This document shows positions 14,523-20,851 of a stretch of DNA of 21,201 nt, piece by piece. This stretch comes from a virus: IMG/VR virus record IMGVR_UViG_3300046007_000337, positions 1 to 21,201 of that record. One strand, written 5' to 3'. The notes below the pieces were generated by a model. The model saw only the letters and a program-made list of their open reading frames with translations, was not told where the DNA came from and ran no database searches. Within the stretch, counting starts at the first letter, position 1; each line of letters begins with the position of its first letter. Position numbers and translations under genes: made by a program.

Positions 14523-14983
14523 GCTGAACCTCCATTATAAGTAAGACCAACCACGGGAATACTGGAGGCATTGCCACCATCGACATTGGATGGGGAGCTT
14601 CCTCCAGAAACCGTAGCAGGAACCCAAGCTGAACCACTCCATTGTGGAACTTGGTTTAAAGCTGCTCCGCTTTGCGTTAGGCTAGATAGCGTATGGGTAT
14701 GTACTGAATCTGCCTTACCACTCAATGAGGTAGCTAGGTTTGTAACATCGGATATTGCGTGTGTATGTACAGAGTCTGCTTTACCACTCAAGGAGGTTGT
14801 CAGATTAGTGACATCTCCAATTGAGTGTGTATGGCTGGCATTTGCTTTTAAATCAATAGCTGCATATACAGGAGTTAAATCCGTAGAAGAACCTCCAGAA
14901 GAACCTTTAATATTACTGGCTGTTGTTTTTAGCAAACGCTTAGCTAATAACTGCAAGTCATTGGCAGCTTTTCTATTGGACAT
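14519..14983 (-). CDS. Fibre-like protein with HxH repeats
   Basis: This 154-aa protein has a helical basic N-terminus (about residues 4-24), a Gly/Ser linker, and a repeat block with HTH at residues 51-53, 73-75 and 95-97. The block alternates with ISDVTNLATSLSGKAD-type units at a strict 22-residue period. HxH triads in phage fibres can bind iron along the trimer axis, as known for the T4 long tail fibre tip. The C-terminus (QVPQWSGSAWVPATVSGG) is the common end of collar or fibre attachment regions and leads into a Gly/Asn-rich tail. A good ribosome-binding site (AGGAG) precedes ATG 14983. Probably a trimeric shaft or adaptor for the next protein, with which it overlaps by 4 nt. Confidence 0.8.
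   Translation of the reverse strand: MSNRKAANDLQLLAKRLLKTTASNIKGSSGGSSTDLTPVYAAIDLKANASHTHSIGDVTNLTTSLSGKADSVHTHAISDVTNLATSLSGKADSVHTHTLSSLTQSGAALNQVPQWSGSAWVPATVSGGSSPSNVDGGNASSIPVVGLTYNGGSA
14705..14836. repeat. Two 66-nt units coding a 22-residue HxH repeat
   Basis: Residues 50-71 and 72-93 of the fibre-like protein are a tandem duplication (HTHSIGDVTNLTTSLSGKAD and HTHAISDVTNLATSLSGKAD), followed by a degenerate third start (HTHTLSSLTQ). The DNA copies have diverged at synonymous positions, so the duplication is not very recent. Confidence 0.85.
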
Positions 14984-14994
14984 TATTACTCCTA

Positions 14995-15315
14995 TTAAGC
15001 AAATACTCTGTAGGGAATTGATGGAGGTGGATCGACTTGTGGAAGAGCAGCGATCTGTTCTTCGGTCAATTCAAATGCAACACGAATATTGGTGTGCCAG
15101 CGAGAATCCGTGGTGCTTGGGATGGTGATAATCATATCCTCACCCTCGCCCTCGGTTACGGCTGACTTTGTGATTGTACCGATGTGGTCGATATAAACGC
15201 CTGAAACCGGAAGTTTAACTTCCTCGCCATCAACTGTACGTACCTCAAGTAAGGTAGCGTCAATCAATGCTTGTTCCATTAGTTCTTTAGTTGTTGTTCT
15301 AAGCATATAATCCAT
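14995..15315 (-). CDS. Hypothetical virion-associated protein, 106 aa
   Basis: This 106-aa protein starts MDYMLRTTTKELMEQALI, has a beta-rich middle (VYIDHIGTITK), then RWHTNIRVAFELTEEQIAALP and a C-terminus ending PPPSIPYRVFA. From memory, short proteins with an N-terminal helix, a 'WHxN' strand and a Pro-rich end are frequent but uncharacterised in phage structural modules. I chose ATG 15315, although the frame is open further upstream, because the upstream part overlaps the 609-aa gene and contains the duplicated fragment at 15326-15388. The ribosome-binding site is weak (AGAAAG). Function unknown. Confidence 0.72.
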   Translation of the reverse strand: MDYMLRTTTKELMEQALIDATLLEVRTVDGEEVKLPVSGVYIDHIGTITKSAVTEGEGEDMIITIPSTTDSRWHTNIRVAFELTEEQIAALPQVDPPPSIPYRVFA

Positions 15316-15325
15316 AAGTATCTTT

Positions 15326-15388
15326 CTAATACAAAAATTTTTGCTTTTTGAGGCCGGACTCGGTGGTTGAGCGGAGTAGGTAGTCCAT
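15326..15388 (-). pseudogene. Truncated copy of the start of the downstream gene (recombination remnant)
   Basis: A 20-codon frame starts at ATG 15388-15386, one base after the stop of the 609-aa gene, and reads MDYLLRSTTESGLKK before ending at TAG 15326-15328. The intact downstream gene begins MDYMLRTTTKELMEQ. The first ten residues agree at seven positions with conservative changes at the others, while codons differ at most third positions (CTA CTC CGC here, ATG CTT AGA there). This looks like the 5' end of a diverged homologue left behind when a cassette was exchanged. No ribosome-binding site precedes it. Confidence 0.6.
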
Positions 15389-15389
15389 G

Positions 15390-17219
15390 TCAGAGGGTCG
15401 TAATTGCTTGAAGGGTTGCGTTGGAAAGGTTGATTGACCACACCTTCACCTGTCGAATCCAACCATACGGTCGCAGAGCTGGTGACGCATCAATGTAAAA
15501 CTTCAGCGCGTTGATTCCGCTGAGTGTTCCCGCCGCTTGTGCCGGATTGCTGACGGTTCCGCCGTTTCGACAAGCAGCCGTGTTTCCCGTTCCGGGAGCA
15601 AAGGCGATTGCCGTCTTGAATCGCTGCGATGCACCAGTTGGAGACACCGTAATAGCACTAACTCCATCCACAATTACCCCATCCCGACGCAAAGACACGC
15701 GATTGGAGGATGTTTGGCTTCCCAAGCCGTTTCCAAGTTCGATTCCACCGTTTGCATTTGACAATGCGGAGTGCGTGATGTCTGCAAACAGCGTTCCAGT
15801 CTGCGTGGATGCGCTGTACCAAGACGAGAAGTTTGTCCCGTCCATATAGCAGGTATCCTCTGCCCTGTTCCCCTGACTTGCCCCGGTCGGGATGTACGAG
15901 GATGCGCCGGAGCCTGTCTCGACCTGTGCGCCATACACCAAATACCCGTCTGCTTGGACAACAGTATCTACACGCAGACGCATTTTTGCATTTGCTGGCG
16001 TTGCGGATGTGGTTACGGTGTATGTGACACGATACCAACCATCACGAAATGCGGTGTATCCCCAGCCAACTACTGTACCAAGAGTAGTTGACGCATTTGG
16101 ATTGTTGAAATTGAATTCTACTCCTCCTCCAGCTCCTACCCAAGCCGAACCAGTTCCAGTTGCAAGACTTGCATACTGATTTGTTCCAACCTTCTTGACA
16201 AAGCACGACAAGGTGTAGACGGTGTTTGCCGCCAAACTAAGCGCAGCTTCGATGTAATTGCCAGTAGTGCCAATGGCAATTTTGGTCGCATTATTTAGAC
16301 CATCTGGAGATGGGCCTTGAGAACCCTGAACAACAATTCCAGGTCCAATTTGCGACCAGTAGGTTGCATTCGATAAATCAACACTACTGTTGACTAGGTT
16401 GCTCGCGCTCCCCTCAAGCAGCAGCCCTCGCGGAGTGCCGATGCTGGTCGGGTCGTAGTCGAAGCGGGGAGTGTTGTAGTTCGCCGCACTAGTACTCGTG
16501 TTTGCGAGGAACGGCTTTGCAACGGTTCCGCGTTCACATTGTGGTCGTGAAAACTCAACCGTACCCGTGGCGGTGTTTTGAACTCCAATACCAATTCGCA
16601 ATTGAAAGCCACTTGCACCAATCGCGGATAGCACGAACCGCAACTGAATACGACCAATAGCAAGCGGCTGGGAGGCTCCAGTACTTCCGTTAGGAGCAAC
16701 CCAAGTTACCGAACTAACGGTTGTTCCGGACGGCTCGTTGTAACTCAAGAAATTGTCCAGAGTGGTAAACAAAGTTCCGGTTGTAAATGAATCAACATAC
16801 ACAGATGCAACGTACTGAACACCAACCGCCAATTCCGTATTCTGAATCGCGATTGTCATATATGGACGCGCTGACGATGCAACCTGTTTCCATTGTTCGC
16901 ATCCATCAATCACAATTTGTGTTCGATAGGACTCGCCGGATACTCCTGCCGACCACGATGTCGGGGCAGACAATCCACTTGTCGAACCACCAGCCATGAC
17001 GGAATTGCGAAGAATGTTCGCGGCGGCAAACTCCACCAACCCCTGCGAGTTGATGAAGGTCGCGTTGGTGCTGCGCGTGAGCGTCAGGCGCGGGTCAAGA
17101 ACTCCTGAGGTAAAATCTAAGTTTAATGTAGAACCATCTCCTCCTTCAATGGGAAGCAAACGATTTCTTTGCGTTCTCCATTCAGAGGGATCTAAAGACC
17201 ATGAACGAAACCTGTGCAT
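15390..17219 (-). CDS. Large carbohydrate-binding-like virion protein (head fibre/adhesin candidate)
   Basis: This 609-aa beta-rich protein has a likely modular plan. Residues 31-68 hold the phage motif LDFTSGVLDPRLTLTRSTNA..FINSQG. Residues about 70-245 form a CBM4/9-like jelly roll. Residues 249-275 hold the companion motif TPRFDYDPTS....PRGLLLEG. Residues about 276-450 form a second such domain ending AQVETGSGASSYIPTG. Residues about 460-609 form a concanavalin A/LamG-like domain (TQTGTLFADITHS, SLRRDGV, YGWIRQVKVWSINLSNATLQAI). These domains bind surface polysaccharide in other phage proteins. The start overlaps the preceding stop (TAATG). Much of the coding sequence is visibly GC-richer than both neighbours, which suggests recent acquisition. 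Confidence 0.82.
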   Translation of the reverse strand: MHRFRSWSLDPSEWRTQRNRLLPIEGGDGSTLNLDFTSGVLDPRLTLTRSTNATFINSQGLVEFAAANILRNSVMAGGSTSGLSAPTSWSAGVSGESYRTQIVIDGCEQWKQVASSARPYMTIAIQNTELAVGVQYVASVYVDSFTTGTLFTTLDNFLSYNEPSGTTVSSVTWVAPNGSTGASQPLAIGRIQLRFVLSAIGASGFQLRIGIGVQNTATGTVEFSRPQCERGTVAKPFLANTSTSAANYNTPRFDYDPTSIGTPRGLLLEGSASNLVNSSVDLSNATYWSQIGPGIVVQGSQGPSPDGLNNATKIAIGTTGNYIEAALSLAANTVYTLSCFVKKVGTNQYASLATGTGSAWVGAGGGVEFNFNNPNASTTLGTVVGWGYTAFRDGWYRVTYTVTTSATPANAKMRLRVDTVVQADGYLVYGAQVETGSGASSYIPTGASQGNRAEDTCYMDGTNFSSWYSASTQTGTLFADITHSALSNANGGIELGNGLGSQTSSNRVSLRRDGVIVDGVSAITVSPTGASQRFKTAIAFAPGTGNTAACRNGGTVSNPAQAAGTLSGINALKFYIDASPALRPYGWIRQVKVWSINLSNATLQAITTL

Positions 17220-17776
17220 TAGATTGCTCCATAGAAGGCGTTTGCTCCATCTGTTACTGCTGCTGCACCATTGAATTCAATTTCAATAAGCTCACATCCA
17301 AGTGTATCAACTAATACAAAAGCTGTATCAGCAGATGATGTCGCATTAAATACTTTTCCATCTCCCATTGATTTAACTATTGCTGTAATTCTTCGGAATC
17401 CAGTATCTGTGTTTATTGTAACACCATCACTTCCAACAGTCATGCTAGAACTAGTAAACAAACACTGAGGAACCCAATGTGTTATAACACCAGATTCATT
17501 TACAACTTTATTCCAACCAGTTACTTTCATATTTGGAGATGTAACACTTGATTTAACTACTGGAATAATTTTTAGGTAGTTTAAGCTTGTATTTGGAATA
17601 ATAATTGCAGAAACTGAACTAACTGGTTGTGAAGTCTGTGGTATATTAGCTGTATAAGGAGTTGTGTTTATTAGAACATCTAAATTATTAGCTACTGCTG
17701 GAGTTGCGGAAGTACTGAGAAGCTTCATTGGCTCCTGCACAGTCTTCAACTGCGACATTGTATGTGTATGAATCAT
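17219..17776 (-). CDS. Hypothetical virion protein, 185 aa (decoration/fibre base candidate)
   Basis: This 185-aa protein is mainly beta-rich and Ser/Thr/Val-rich. An N-terminal segment (MSQLKTVQEPMKLLSTSATPAV) is followed by repeated strands (SAIIIPNTSLNYLKIIPVV, MKVTGWNKVVNESGVITHWV) and a terminal VDTLGCELIEIEFNG. There is no signal or membrane segment. I chose ATG 17776 because it overlaps the previous stop as ATGA; an internal Met at residue 7 is the alternative. The gene is clearly AT-richer than the 609-aa gene that follows in a TAATG junction. A small single-domain head or tail surface protein fits. No family recognised. Confidence 0.72.
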   Translation of the reverse strand: MIHTHTMSQLKTVQEPMKLLSTSATPAVANNLDVLINTTPYTANIPQTSQPVSSVSAIIIPNTSLNYLKIIPVVKSSVTSPNMKVTGWNKVVNESGVITHWVPQCLFTSSSMTVGSDGVTINTDTGFRRITAIVKSMGDGKVFNATSSADTAFVLVDTLGCELIEIEFNGAAAVTDGANAFYGAI

Positions 17777-17898
17777 TTCTTTTTCTTCTTTCTTTTAGGA
17801 AGTTTAGTTCCCTTTGGTGTTTCTTTGGACCAACGGGATGCAATCTTTGGATGGACTGCATACATAAACTTGCGCTGTTGCTGAGATTTGAATGGCAT
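17773..17898 (-). CDS. Small basic protein, 41 aa ('PFKSQQQRKFMYA' type)
   Basis: A 41-codon frame starts at ATG 17898-17896 (TAATG with the preceding gene) and stops within the start of the next gene (ATGA). It reads MPFKSQQQRKFMYAVHPKIA then RWSKETPKGTKLPK and ends in a run of lysines. Short proteins beginning MPFKS..QR..M and containing P.IA.RW...TP recur, from memory, in phages of aquatic and soil bacteria and have no established function. Strong basic charge suggests nucleic-acid contact. Conserved start, junction overlaps on both sides and family resemblance make it a real gene despite its size. Confidence 0.75.
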   Translation of the reverse strand: MPFKSQQQRKFMYAVHPKIASRWSKETPKGTKLPKRKKKKK

Positions 17899-18131
17899 TA
17901 TTCCCACCTTACTTGCTTACCGCTCTTCTTGGCGCGAACGCCCTTGGCGGTACACATTGACTTGGTGGGACGACAGGCAGGATATTTCCTGCTCTTGTCG
18001 CTTGCGCTTTTACGACCGCATGGCTTACCTGTCTTGCAGTCAATCCAACCTTTTCCGTTGTTTCGTGCAAACCATCCATGCAGTCCCTTCTTTTTCTCAA
18101 GGGAGAAGTCAGCCTTCTTTTTTCTAGGCAT
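17898..18131 (-). CDS. Small basic Cys-containing protein, 77 aa
   Basis: This 77-aa protein starts at ATG 18131-18129, overlapping the upstream stop (TAATG). It has a Lys-rich start (MPRKKKADFSLEKKKGLHGW), then FARNNGKGWIDCKTGKPCGR, KYPACRPTKSMC and a basic tail. The four cysteines (DCKTGKPC and PACRPTKSMC, spacings of 5 and 6) could form a zinc site. From memory, the GW(V/I)DCKTGKPCGR and YPACRPT motifs recur in short phage and giant-virus proteins of unknown role. Coupled on both sides to other small basic genes. The frame is open upstream to 18254, but that extension lies wholly inside the preceding gene. Confidence 0.8.
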   Translation of the reverse strand: MPRKKKADFSLEKKKGLHGWFARNNGKGWIDCKTGKPCGRKSASDKSRKYPACRPTKSMCTAKGVRAKKSGKQVRWE

Positions 18132-18268
18132 TACTTTTTCCTCTTGGATTTTGAACCCCACTTTGCAGCACCGACTTTGCGGCACTGAACCAAAGCACCC
18201 GAGGCATAAGCCGAGGGCCACTTCTTGTAGCGGGACTTTACCTTGCGATAGCATGCGTCTTTAGCCAT
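18131..18268 (-). CDS. Small basic protein, 45 aa (PSAYASGA motif)
   Basis: This 45-aa protein starts at ATG 18268-18266, overlapping the preceding TAA by one base, with an AAGAAG purine run upstream. It reads MAKDACYRKVKSRYKKWPSA then YASGALVQCRKVGAAKWG and ends SKSKRKK. The core (C..KVK.RYK.WPSAYASGA...CRK.GA) is one I have seen repeatedly in phage and giant-virus small proteins. Function is not established. The two cysteines are about 20 residues apart. Its cysteine and lysine content matches its two neighbours, so the trio may act together. Confidence 0.8.
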   Translation of the reverse strand: MAKDACYRKVKSRYKKWPSAYASGALVQCRKVGAAKWGSKSKRKK

Positions 18269-18540
18269 TACTTCTTGCACTTCCTTCCCTTTGGGCAACT
18301 TGCCTTGGAACCACCGGGACCAGCCCATAGGTTCTTGCAAGCCCAATATTGGGCAGTAAGCTTGTTCTTGGCAGAACCGCACTTGTGTCTTGCACGGAAA
18401 GACTTACGGGCAGCAGCACTATAGTTGTGACCATAGCCCGTAGCTCCGTAATGAATGATCTTTTCCTGTCCGTTGGCACAAGCCTTGACTACTTTTTTCT
18501 TGTTGGGATTAGGAGATTTTTGTGGTCGATTGCAAGGCAT
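18268..18540 (-). CDS. Small basic Cys-rich protein, 90 aa
   Basis: I start this gene at ATG 18540 (MPCNRPQKSPNPNKKKVVKA), 20 nt after the portal stop, because related small phage proteins begin MPC.RP from memory. A Met at 18618 would add 26 residues overlapping the portal. No strong ribosome-binding site is visible for the chosen start. Motifs are KACANGQEKIIHYG, then ARKSFRARHKCGSAKNKLTA, YWACKNLW, and a Cys-containing basic end (ASCPKGRKCKK). Six cysteines and one invariant-looking RARHKC suggest a metal-binding fold. It begins the chain of four small basic genes. Function unknown. Confidence 0.75.
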   Translation of the reverse strand: MPCNRPQKSPNPNKKKVVKACANGQEKIIHYGATGYGHNYSAAARKSFRARHKCGSAKNKLTAQYWACKNLWAGPGGSKASCPKGRKCKK

Positions 18541-18559
18541 GCTTGCTTTGTTTAGTTTC

Positions 18560-20155
18560 TTAGCCACCCATTCCTCCGATTCCTGCTTGCTGTAGCAAGC
18601 CCATGATGTTCTGGCCACCGGATGCTAGATCCTGTGAGGCAGCTTGCTGCATGATGTTACCAGCTGTGTTGGCAACTACGCCACCAGCTTGCTGCTGCAT
18701 CTGCATCTGAGCCTTCTGAGCATCCATAGCCATCTGCTCCTCACGAACCTCTTCGGCAGATCGTACCCAATTACGGGCATCATAGCCAAGAGCGGTGATG
18801 AGACTACGAGCATACTCTTCCCATTTAAAGGAAGCGGCTGCTTGTTCTGGTAGGTTGCGAACCATCTCGCCCATTTGCATGAGCTTCTGTAGATCTGTGT
18901 CGCGGCTGAGAGCCTGAAGACCAGTGATTACCTCAACTGAAAGAGAGCCGTCCTTATCAAAGAACTGCTCATACATTCGCTTGTCTAGGTCATCGGACTC
19001 AATCATAAGGAACACTGTTCTTTTAACGATTGGTTCCATCAGATCTCTGGCAATGGCTGAGAATGCGCCACCCAAGACTGTCTCAAGTTCTGAGCCAATC
19101 ATTCTAACGGCTGTCGCTGTAACGCGGTCGCCGCTTGGGAGCGATGAGGCCGACATAAGGAATGCCTGACCGATCTCTCTACGCATTGTCTCAACGGCTG
19201 TCTGTGCAGCACTGACCTGAACATTCATGGTCTGAGAGGGAGAGATAACAAACACATCCTGCTGTCTTGCAGGAACCCAAGCACCGTTGGGCATATCGGA
19301 AATGTCATCAATCTCGGTAATGCCGGATGGATCTAATGCCATCCAGAATGCCGATGATGCTGCCATGCCATCAATCAGTGCTTTTGTGTATCCGTCTAGG
19401 CTTGCTAGATCCCCTAGGATATCTTCGCAGTGCGATCTCCCGTAGTTTTCTCCGGGTATGCCATACCACCGTAGGACCGTCACAGGACAGATTTCGTATA
19501 CACCTTCCGCTAGAACTGAACCATCGTCTGCTTGCTTTGTGTATTTCCATAATCCATCCTCCGTCTTAAGATACTGGCAATATCTCTTTTCATAACCCCG
19601 CTTTGCGGAGTCAGGTAGAGAGTAATGAATATTCTGTAATGCTTCAGGGTCGATTAAATCGTATTCGACCTGAATTATCTCGGTCACTTCACCTTCTACA
19701 GATCGCTGTGTAACGAAATGATCAAGGCGTGTGACTCGGAATTTAAAATTATCTTCTTCTTGAACCAAGCAATCACCTACGATAATGAGGTTCTGGATTG
19801 CCTGATATACTGTTTCTCTTAGATTCGTACCCATCAGCTTTCTGTGTACCTGATAACTCATGGTTTCAAGGTACTGCGAAATTTCTGTAGTGGGTTCAAC
19901 TCCCGATCTTAAGCTGAAGCGGAAGAACGGCGTGTCGTTCAATGGCATCATTGCCGACAGCATTCTGCTAGCCAGAGAAGTGGCTCCTCTAGCACCAACT
20001 GAAGAGTTGGGCTGAGGCAAAGCCATCTCCTCTGTCCATCCTTCGGGTGGAAGAATGGAAGGTACTGTCAATGCAGCACACAGTCTAGCTCTGCTTAGCT
20101 TGGAAGTTCTTGCTGAATCTAATGATTGAAAACGCTCAGCAAGTGTTTGTTCCAT
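18560..20155 (-). CDS. Portal (head-tail connector) protein, T7 gp8-like
   Basis: This 531-aa protein is the dodecameric ring at the packaging vertex. It shows the family opening (RFQSLDSARTSKLSRARLCA, LTVPSILPPEGW), PQPNSSVGARGATSLASRML (about residues 48-67), then PFFRFSL. Later features are GENYGRSHCEDILGDLASLD, MALDPSG, and a crown region with SASSLPSGDRVTATAVRMI. The Gln/Ala/Gly-rich C-terminus (KAQMQMQQQAGG) likely faces the head interior. The length is close to T7 gp8 (536 aa). Ribosome-binding site AAGGAT. Its 3' end is followed by an accessory block and not directly by the scaffold gene as in T7. Confidence 0.95.
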   Translation of the reverse strand: MEQTLAERFQSLDSARTSKLSRARLCAALTVPSILPPEGWTEEMALPQPNSSVGARGATSLASRMLSAMMPLNDTPFFRFSLRSGVEPTTEISQYLETMSYQVHRKLMGTNLRETVYQAIQNLIIVGDCLVQEEDNFKFRVTRLDHFVTQRSVEGEVTEIIQVEYDLIDPEALQNIHYSLPDSAKRGYEKRYCQYLKTEDGLWKYTKQADDGSVLAEGVYEICPVTVLRWYGIPGENYGRSHCEDILGDLASLDGYTKALIDGMAASSAFWMALDPSGITEIDDISDMPNGAWVPARQQDVFVISPSQTMNVQVSAAQTAVETMRREIGQAFLMSASSLPSGDRVTATAVRMIGSELETVLGGAFSAIARDLMEPIVKRTVFLMIESDDLDKRMYEQFFDKDGSLSVEVITGLQALSRDTDLQKLMQMGEMVRNLPEQAAASFKWEEYARSLITALGYDARNWVRSAEEVREEQMAMDAQKAQMQMQQQAGGVVANTAGNIMQQAASQDLASGGQNIMGLLQQAGIGGMGG

Positions 20156-20164
20156 TTGTTATCC

Positions 20165-20515
20165 TTACTGTGGGCGATTGCCCATACCAGAATAGAGTGC
20201 TGAATAGAAGTCAAACAACTTGGTTGTTGCACCAGTAGCTGTTGCTGAGCTTGCTTCTGATTCCTGCTGTCCAAGATAGGCAGCTTCCTTTGCGGCCTTC
20301 TCTTCAGATGCAGCTATTTCTGCGAGTCTGGCTTCTTCTTCTGCCTTGATTCTCGCTCTTTCCTCTTCTTCTTTGGCGATTCTCTTGGCTTCCTGCTCTT
20401 CGGCATAAGCTCGTCGCTCAAGTTCTTGTTGCTTTTGGAATTCTCGTTCTTCTTGCATAAGTTTCTGTTGTTCGGCATAGGTCATGCCGCCGCTGATTTT
20501 AGGTGATCCGCCCAT
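20165..20515 (-). CDS. Small charged coiled-coil protein upstream of portal
   Basis: A 116-aa protein starting at ATG 20515 (MGGSPKISGGMTYAEQQKLM), chosen because AAGGAGG lies 8 nt upstream; a Met at 20566 would overlap the previous gene. Residues about 12-80 are a Glu/Lys/Arg/Ala-rich single helix (EEREFQKQQELERRAYAEEQ and continuing), then a Gly/Ser/Ala segment and FDFYSALYSGMGNRPQ. This is typical of small virion or scaffold-like proteins preceding the portal. No catalytic motif. Function unknown. Confidence 0.75.
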   Translation of the reverse strand: MGGSPKISGGMTYAEQQKLMQEEREFQKQQELERRAYAEEQEAKRIAKEEEERARIKAEEEARLAEIAASEEKAAKEAAYLGQQESEASSATATGATTKLFDFYSALYSGMGNRPQ

Positions 20516-20516
20516 A

Positions 20517-20708
20517 TTACTTGCCTCCTTGTTGCTGTTTGAGGACAGCTTTGAGTTTATTGACAACCTCTATCTGTCCTGCGCGATAAGCAGCTTTTCT
20601 TACGAACTCATCCTGAGACATGTCTGGTTCGTAAGCAAGAGGTTTATATGTTTCTTCCAGTATCTTTATTAGTTCTGGATCTATTCTCGGAAATTTTTCT
20701 GATTTCAT
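20517..20708 (-). CDS. Hypothetical protein, 63 aa
   Basis: This 63-aa protein reads MKSEKFPRIDPELIKILEET, then DMSQDEFVRKAAYRAGQIEV and a basic Gln-rich end. The ID.EL...LE and AGQ..V...L elements resemble, from memory, short proteins found before podoviral portal genes. The ATG at 20708 has GAGG 9 nt upstream. It overlaps the preceding gene by 65 nt in another frame and ends one base before the next ATG. Function unknown. Confidence 0.7.
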   Translation of the reverse strand: MKSEKFPRIDPELIKILEETYKPLAYEPDMSQDEFVRKAAYRAGQIEVVNKLKAVLKQQQGGK

Positions 20709-20844
20709 TTGTTAAAGCCTCAACCTGTTTCTGTAAGGTTTCAATCTCTGTGTAGAGATCCTTTAGCATTAGCTTCGTTTCACCGGGACCAATGCCAGCA
20801 GATAGATTAAGACGATTCTTGGCCTGTTGAATACTAGTTACCAT
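20644..20844 (-). CDS. Hypothetical coiled-coil protein, 66 aa
   Basis: This 66-aa protein begins MVTSIQQAKNRLNLSAGIGP and continues into a heptad-like helix (LMLKDLYTEIETLQKQVEAL) and an Arg/Lys/Asn-rich tail. The start is 7 nt after the ribonucleotide reductase stop, with a weak purine run upstream. Its last 21 codons overlap the next gene out of frame. The hydrophobic spacing of the helix is good evidence that the first two thirds is coding. The overlapped tail is less certain. Function unknown. Confidence 0.65.
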   Translation of the reverse strand: MVTSIQQAKNRLNLSAGIGPGETKLMLKDLYTEIETLQKQVEALTNEIRKISENRSRTNKDTGRNI

Positions 20845-20851
20845 GTTGTTC

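Noticed and set aside
15329-15358. AT-rich palindrome CAAAAATTTTTG as a terminator after the adhesin gene
   Set aside because: The palindrome is pure A/T with no GC stem directly before a T-tract. It lies in the recombination remnant and would fold weakly.
15771-16179. Several open frames on the plus strand opposite the adhesin gene
   Set aside because: They are antisense shadows of a GC-richer coding sequence, with no ribosome-binding sites or recognisable motifs.
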